22,500 nucleotides of DNA, taken from assembly GCA_037447655.1 (NCBI GenBank), contig JBBHKE010002668.1, positions 53,595-76,094 of the forward strand. The letters are read 5' to 3'. The notes under the pieces were generated by a model. The model saw nothing but the letters and a program-made list of their open reading frames with translations. It was not told where the DNA came from and ran no database searches. Each line of letters opens with the position of its first letter. Position 1 is the first letter of the stretch. Below are positions 17,700 through 22,500 of this stretch, one piece after another. The position numbers were made by a program, and so were the translations under genes. Source of the DNA: Zygnema cylindricum. Taxonomy: Eukaryota > Streptophyta > Zygnematophyceae > Zygnematales > Zygnemataceae.

Positions 17700-18374
17700 G
17701 TGTTTGTTACCGGACCGGTCCGAAAGGTTGGAACGACAAAACGGTCTCCCACAATGGTTCGGAGAGACGAGGGCTTATCAAGGGGACCGGTTGGGACGGC
17801 AAAAATCATGTTCTTTGACAACTGTGGTGGACATAACATGTCGGAGGATCTGGAGCGAGCTCTTGAAGCGAAAAACACAATTCTCCACTTCTTCCCCCCT
17901 AATGCAACGCATCTTGTTCAACCGGCCGACTCGTTTGTCATTTCTAAAATCAAGGACGTTTGGACTCGCATATGGGACAGTTGGAAAGCTAAAGGTATCG
18001 AAACCGGGGAATGGGCTAAACCTTCGAGCCGTGGGTGGTCCGGAAAATTGGTTGGACCCGGTAAGGCTTTTTTTTTGAAATTGGCAAGGGACTCCATCCG
18101 AGAGGTTAATGCGATGAGGGACAGAAACGGAATGAGTTATGCTCAAAAAGCCATGATTCAATGTGGCTTGTCCTTACGCAACGGACTGTGGGAAGAAGAC
18201 ATGCTCACACAGCAATTGCAAGCAATAATCGCCAAACACCGCAACCACTTCGAAGGCGAGGTAGTAGAACCCCGTTGCCCAAGGGCAAGAGAATTCCTCC
18301 AAAATATTGAAGATGCCGACAGTCATCAAGACATTATTTACACCGATGGGGCGATGAGCGGCAGCGAGGTCTAA
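17700..18374 (+). CDS. Transposase exon 4 (second and third catalytic Asp), two -1 shifts
   Basis: Acceptor TGTTTTCAG ends at 17699. Exon 3 phase requires GVCYRTGPKGWNDKTV first; the protein then continues one frame back as PQWFGETRAYQGDRLGRQK (from 17749) and one frame back again as IMFFDNCGGHNMSEDL (from 17805). After that one frame runs unbroken to TAA at 18372-18374, including PPNATHLVQPADSF and a helical C-terminus. The fit of all three pieces to one domain, with each break at a short homopolymer, shows the gene was intact recently or is under-called. Confidence 0.8.
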   Translation: MFVTGPVRKVGTTKRSPTMVRRDEGLSRGPVGTAKIMFFDNCGGHNMSEDLERALEAKNTILHFFPPNATHLVQPADSFVISKIKDVWTRIWDSWKAKGIETGEWAKPSSRGWSGKLVGPGKAFFLKLARDSIREVNAMRDRNGMSYAQKAMIQCGLSLRNGLWEEDMLTQQLQAIIAKHRNHFEGEVVEPRCPRAREFLQNIEDADSHQDIIYTDGAMSGSEV

Positions 18375-18727
18375 AGATTTTATATAATGACATATATTTT
18401 GTTTTTTTTTTTTAATCTTAGTTTGGGAATGGTTGTTGAATTGTAGAATAGGAATAGAAGTGATGTTCATAGCAGCCTGACGTAGGCAGTTATTGAAGTT
18501 TAGTAGCTATTCACTTCATAGGACAAACACGATTTGATATATTTGTACGATTTTTTTTGGGATAATACATTGTTGTTTTTTTTTTAAATTACATGTAGTT
18601 TATAATGACGTATCATTTCACTTAAATTTAATCGTATGTTTATCGTAATATGTTGTTAAAGTGGTATACAGAAATTGGAGTGTGCGTGTACACTGGATGT
18701 ATGGAATTTTATGCATTGTATATTTTT

Positions 18728-19146
18728 CGCCTTCCTAGTCATCCATCGACGAATGTTAATTGTTGTCACATGAAAAACTTATCAGCGACGAGTAGGCTTC
18801 GTCGCCTTCCTAGTCATCCATCGACGAATGTTAATTGTTGTCACATGAAAAACTAATCAGCGACGAGTAGGCTTCGTCGCCTTCCTAGTCATCCATCGAC
18901 GAATGTTAATTGTTGTCACATGAAAAACTAATCAGCAACGAGTAGGCTTCGTCGCCTTCCAAGTCATCCATCGACGAATGTTAATTGTTGTCACATGAAA
19001 AACTAATCAGCGACGAGTAGGATTCGTCGCCTTCCTAGTCATTCATCGACGAATGTTAATTGTTGACACATGAAAAACTAATCAACGAAGAGTAGGCTTC
19101 GTCGCCTTGCTAGTCATCCATCGAGGAATTTTAATTGTTGTCACTG
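18728..19146. repeat. 75-bp tandem array, ~5.6 copies
   Basis: CGCCTTCCTAGTCATCCATC begins at 18728, 18803, 18878, 18953 (one mismatch), 19028 and 19103 (degraded), an exact 75-bp period. Units hold TCAGCGACGAGTAGGCTTCG, with a GCGACGA...TTCGTCGC inverted pair. The last copies are more diverged. It lies about 350 bp downstream of the transposase stop, inside the pogo-like element. The neighbouring block at 19185-19209 contains the complement of CAGCGACGAGGCAG from the hAT array. Confidence 0.92.
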
Positions 19147-19209
19147 TATGAAGGGGCGATTTCAGGATATTTTTTTTTCCTTATCAGCGGTGATACTGCC
19201 TCGTCGCTG

Positions 19210-19921
19210 TACTGAAATCCGATACAATTTTCCACTTCGTCGTTATCTCCGACAAAAAAAGTATGTCCTCTTCATTTTCTGCCAATGTAACGACTATCCT
19301 TCGTCATCGCACGGACTTACAGCGCCGACACTGGTCCGTCACTGGTCCATGAAGAGCGAGTTTAAATAGTAAATGGATAAGATTTTGACTATCAAGAAAG
19401 ACGCCCGCTTTTATTGTGCATCATTTTCACATTTTTTCATCGATAAGAAAACAATCAAATGGAATGATTACAAAACCATGCCTTCCATGTAATGTAAGTA
19501 CAATACGATCAAGGTAAGGGGAGAGCAGTGAGATACATAAAGTTATAATGTCGGCATGTAAGGATGATACACAAAGAGTACATGGCGATCACATTAGATG
19601 CAATTCAAAATAAAAAAGGTATGAGGATATACACATGAATCAAAATGAAAAAAGACAAAATTATACAAATAAACAATTTAAATTCAAAGTAAAATAGTCA
19701 TTTATAACAACAGCGGAAGCTAAGGAAATACAATTTTATATTTCACGGTGATATCCTTTACAACGTTATACTCCACAAAGGATGTGTTGAATCCATCTAA
19801 TCTACAACATGATACAAAGCCGTATGTCATACACTACTCTAAAAAACCCGTTTATAGAATGGAAACCCCATACTAAAAATAAAAGTTAACCTGGGTAATA
19901 CTACACACAATATCTAAGTGG
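19210..19921. other. 3' region of the pogo-like element, no gene seen
   Basis: AT-rich sequence with no supported frame. If the minus-strand exon ending at 19922 is real, part of this region would be its 3' UTR. Confidence 0.5.
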
Positions 19922-20062
19922 TCATCGCCATCCGTCACGGCGAAGATATGTCTTTGCAAAGTACTCCAGGAGTTGCTCAAAACGATGTCTTGCGAGCAAC
20001 ATCTCGTATATGAACCTAAATTCTTCCCGGAATTCATATGTTGCCGTGGGGTGAGAATAAAT
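19922..20062 (-). CDS. Possible minus-strand terminal exon, unidentified
   Basis: A 46-codon bottom-strand frame ends in TGA at 19924-19922. It reads TYEFREEFRFIYEMLLARHR then FEQLLEYFAKTYLRRDGWR, an amphipathic helical C-terminus unlike random translation. On the bottom strand it follows a long CT-rich tract (20690-20130), like an exon after a polypyrimidine tract, but I could not place a convincing acceptor. Any upstream exon is unproven. It might be a second gene of the transposon, on the opposite strand. No family recognised. Confidence 0.3.
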   Translation of the reverse strand: MYSHPTATYEFREEFRFIYEMLLARHRFEQLLEYFAKTYLRRDGWR

Positions 20063-20129
20063 TCACCGACCCTCGAATGGGTTTCACCGGAATAAAAAAA
20101 TTTAATGTCGATTATAATATCGTATACAA

Positions 20130-20690
20130 AGGATAAACACAGGAAAAACGAACAACAGGGGATAATTGAGTAAGAAAATAGGGGGAAACTGAAAAAGAGA
20201 AAGTGGGCGACGAGAGTGAGAGCGAAGAATAGAGAAAGGGTACGGGACTTAACGAGAGAAAGAAAGAGAGAGAGAGTGGAAAGAAGAGAGGGGATAGCCT
20301 AATGTAGATAGAGTATGGAGAAGAATAGAAGAGAGAGGGAGAGTATAGGAAATGAAGGGGACATAGAATATTAGAAAAAAGGTACGGAATAGAATAAAAG
20401 AGAGGGAGAGAATGGGAACAAAATAATGACAGAAAGTAGTTTGGGAAATATATAAGACAGGAAGGATGAGACAGACAAAGTGGATAGAAAATAGTGACAG
20501 CCAGTAATAGGACCAGTAATTGGTAAATGGTACAGAACAGGACGAGACAAAGGGAGAATTTGGGAAAGAGAGAGTGCGAGAGAGAGTAGAAAATGGGGAC
20601 GAGAAGAACAAAAAATTTTTTACAATACGAAGAGGGAGAGAGAATGAGAAAGGAAAAAATGATAAATTGGAAATGAGAGTGAAAAACCGG
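20130..20690. repeat. Purine-rich tract (CT-rich on the bottom strand)
   Basis: GAGA, GGGA and GAAT-rich top strand, less pure than the tracts at the left of the window, with many ATA and ACA interruptions. Long bottom-strand frames here are Ser/Leu/Phe/Tyr-rich and follow the composition; I reject them as genes. On the bottom strand the tract lies between the two candidate exons. Confidence 0.8.
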
Positions 20691-20708
20691 ATATAGCGAC
20701 ACACTTAC

Positions 20709-20858
20709 CCATGCTCTTCTTCGTATATGGTAGAAGATGACGCGCCCTTCTAGGTTGTATCGCCATGTAATCGACAACCCTAATACTATTGTAAAATCCC
20801 TAATAATCCATGGCGGACTGAATGTCGTTCCATCACCAGTGGCGGCGGTTCGACGCAT
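20709..20858 (-). CDS. Possible minus-strand first exon, unidentified
   Basis: An ATG at 20858-20856 opens 50 codons (MRRTAATGDGTTFSPPWIIR and onward, ending IRRRAW) that stop exactly at a strong donor, TGG|GTAAGTG (GT at 20708-20707). The composition is normal for a protein, in contrast to the Ser/Leu-rich translation just beyond the donor. Further upstream on the bottom strand another donor-like ACTG|GTGAGTG occurs at about 20918, and an acceptor-like TTTTCAG near 20888, so this may not be the first exon. I found no in-phase partner exon, and recognise no family. Confidence 0.33.
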
Positions 20859-21596
20859 CTTCTTCAAAAATTTATAAATTTTTACTGAAAATGGACACAG
20901 GGTAATCGCACATCACTCACCAGTTGACCGGGACGTGGATGGGATTGGTCAGAACAAGAATCTTTTATTTGTGTTCTGTCCGCATTCGCCGCTAATTTGT
21001 TATCTTTTCGGGTTTTCAAGGCGCCGCGTATTTTTCCAATGTAAATTGTGTAACTTTATTCTAATACTTACGCATTATGACTTTAAATTGTTGTCATTTT
21101 GTGTACCACACCCCATTTTAGAGTCATATTTAACTCTAATCAAGGTTTATTTCCTTCACCAGTCCGGTATTACCGTTATGTTTCACTTTGAACATGTAAT
21201 AGGATACATATGCACTCTATTTAAACCCTTGTACCTCAAATAATGTTCAAATGACAACATATTAAAATAAACTTTTACTGCCATACGACATATGTAAGCA
21301 CGCGACGATATGCTTTCGTAACATACGCATTTTTTCGCATGTGAACATGTCATCCGTTCACATTATCACACACAAAAACAAGCATCTGGATACATACGAA
21401 CGCCTATGTTGCAAACTCCACTCCACGTGTTTTCTAAGCGCAGTTCTATATGCGACCGACATGTATTCATCACCCTTTCCGTACGATTTTCGATAATGAA
21501 GTACAGCGATGCACGGACAGCCACCCTCCGTACACCACACTATTCATGAAATATGTACGGTGACACCATTGACGCTAATTCACAAGAACTGTTATT

Positions 21597-22358
21597 AACG
21601 TCACGGAAAAAATAGAATCAGTCATGGTATTTCGGGTATCAATGCCAAAATTTTGGGGCGCCGATATAGAGTACATAAGTCTAATAACGATTCACGGTGT
21701 ACTGTACAGAGTACGGACTCTAAATAAATAGGCGCAAAATGCAGTATGGGTATCGAACAAGCCCCCATACAAGTGTGGGACCTTCGGCACCTCGCGGCAC
21801 CTCGCGCCGACATTCGGCACCTCTTGGGATCGGGTATAGGTATCAAGTCAGCGGTGAACCTTAGCACGGTGAAACTCCGGTTCACATGGTACACCGGGGA
21901 AACATGTTCGAAAGTCGAAACACACCCTGTAATGTAGTAGTGCACACTGCACAGTTTCATCCTTGGGCCACTGCACTGAGCTGCATTTTGCGCCTATTTA
22001 TTTAGAGTCCGTACTCTGTACAGTACACCGTGAATCGTTATTAGACTTATGTACTCTATATCGGCGCCCCAAAATTTTGGCATTGATACCCGAAATACCA
22101 TGACTGATTCTATTTTTTCCGTGACGTTGTGGCCCAAGGATGAAACTGTGCAGTGTGCACTACTACATTACAGGGTGTGTTTCGACTTTCGAACATGTTT
22201 CCCCGGTGTACCATGTGAACCGGAGTTTCACCGTGCTAAGGTTCACCGCTGACTTGATACCTATACCCGATCCCAAGAGGTGCCGAATGTCGGCGCGAGG
22301 TGCCGCGAGGTGCCGAAGGTCCCACACTTGTATGGGGGCTTGTTCGATACCCATACTG
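21597..22358. repeat. Interleaved perfect inverted repeats A-B-A'-B'
   Basis: A (21597-21744, 148 bp) is the exact reverse complement of A' (21981-22128). B (21742-21971, 230 bp) is the exact reverse complement of B' (22129-22358). B and A' are separated by 9 bp (21972-21980); A and B share 3 bp; A' and B' abut. A contains the right end of the pogo-like element (to 21699), its TA and 43 bp of flank, so A' carries a second, inverted end starting at 22024. By eye I see no mismatch in either pair. Confidence 0.95.
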
Positions 22359-22500
22359 TATCATGTAATCCGTAAATTATGTTTTTTGTACGGACTCTAA
22401 TTCTGACCAGGAAATAAGGATTTTGTTTTACCAAGGGTTTTGTACATTTAGGGCACCTTCCCATGTAACCAAAACTTTAGTCTTTTAACTTTGTTTTTAG
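22359..22500. other. Flank after the inverted repeats, no gene seen
   Basis: AT-rich sequence. A 13-bp match GTACGGACTCTAA (22388-22400) repeats the flank inside A (21711-21723) in direct orientation; it may be chance or a further piece of the rearrangement. Confidence 0.4.

Larger units (their letters stand above)
13622..18374 (+). pseudogene. pogo-like transposase gene (CENP-B-type HTH + DDE_1), four exons, frameshifted
   Basis: Exons 13622-14014, 16662-17141, 17288-17539 and 17700-18374 join through GT-AG introns whose phases match. The product starts with an acidic N-terminus, then a predicted helical segment (RLRVINWMLKDCEK), a tryptophan-bearing region (KAKRWWVERR), a CENP-B/Tc5-type helix-turn-helix (about 16840-17140), then the DDE_1 catalytic domain: Asp of NMDETH (17320-17322), Asp of MFFDNCGGHN (17817-17819) and Asp of PPNATHLVQPADSF (17928-17930), spaced D-36-D. 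Three -1 shifts break the frame: near an A5 run at 13869-13873, at CCC 17748-17750, and at A5 17801-17805. Intron 1 is 2647 bp and contains another open frame. The catalytic triad is intact. It is related to DDE_1-domain transposases of the pogo/Tigger group; the finer family is uncertain. Confidence 0.85.
12223..21699 (+). mobile_element. ~9.5-kb pogo-like (Tc1/mariner superfamily) element
   Basis: The left end at 12223 reads CACCGTGAATCGTTATTAGA and the right end at 21699 is its exact reverse complement over 22 bp; both are bordered by TA (12221-12222 and 21700-21701), the target duplication of this superfamily. Between them, on the top strand, lie a TATA box, a four-exon transposase, a second open frame within intron 1 and a 75-bp tandem array; possible minus-strand exons lie at 19.9-20.9 kb. 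TA duplications alone are weak evidence, but identical ends enclosing a transposase of the expected class make the call reasonable. The size is large for pogo-type elements, so later insertions inside it are possible. Confidence 0.68.

Noticed and set aside
18728-19146. CRISPR-like array of regularly spaced repeats
   Set aside because: The whole 75-bp unit is repeated with no variable spacers, in a eukaryotic transposon context; it is a simple tandem array.
20112-20867. 251-codon bottom-strand frame as one protein
   Set aside because: Only the first ~50 residues have normal composition, and they end at a strong splice donor; the rest is the translation of a CT-rich tract.
21622-22400. Matching frames on opposite strands in the inverted repeats (63-112 codons)
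   Set aside because: They are identical only because B and B' are perfect inverted copies; no family motif is visible and both strands are equally open.

Overview
The window looks like nuclear DNA of a eukaryote. It has GT-AG introns that splice in phase, long CT/GA microsatellites, few genes, and class II DNA transposons nested in one another. The hAT transposase is of the BED-finger/DUF659 type common in green plants, and one exon belongs to the eukaryotic TraB-domain family. I therefore favour a streptophyte (green alga or land plant), with low confidence below that level. I saw no rRNA, tRNA or CRISPR array.

Region 1 (1-5.4 kb) is low-complexity DNA: GA, CT and A-rich tracts plus two degenerate tandem repeats. 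It holds two host-gene fragments. One is a short possible 3'-terminal exon (482-561, +). The other is a convincing TraB-domain exon (3927-4170, -) with a consensus donor. Both sit just downstream, in their own sense, of very long pyrimidine tracts.

Region 2 (5.4-11.3 kb) carries a ~400-bp repeat 'R' twice (5400-5802, and 8013-8381 plus 11284-11318). Each copy contains a ~220-bp TA-flanked MITE, but the central ~105 bp of the MITE is in opposite orientation in the two copies. The second copy is split by a complete 2.9-kb hAT element (8382-11275) with matching terminal inverted repeats and a perfect 8-bp target-site duplication. Its transposase is complete from BED finger to dimerisation domain except for one -1 frameshift.

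Region 3 (12.2-21.7 kb) I interpret as one ~9.5-kb pogo-like (Tc1/mariner superfamily) element bounded by TA dinucleotides and a 22-bp terminal inverted repeat. It carries a TATA box, a four-exon transposase with a CENP-B-type helix-turn-helix and a DDD catalytic domain, a 2.6-kb first intron holding a second open frame (acidic protein, then a tryptophan-rich segment, then a coiled coil; two in-frame stops), a 75-bp tandem array and possible minus-strand exons near its 3' end. The transposase appears broken by -1 lesions at short homopolymers. The hAT gene has the same kind of lesion, so either decay or homopolymer under-calling in the assembly must be considered.

Region 4 (21.6-22.4 kb) has two pairs of perfect inverted repeats interleaved as A-B-A'-B', which duplicates the right end of the pogo-like element with its flank. 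It is either a recent template-switch rearrangement or an assembly/amplification chimera.
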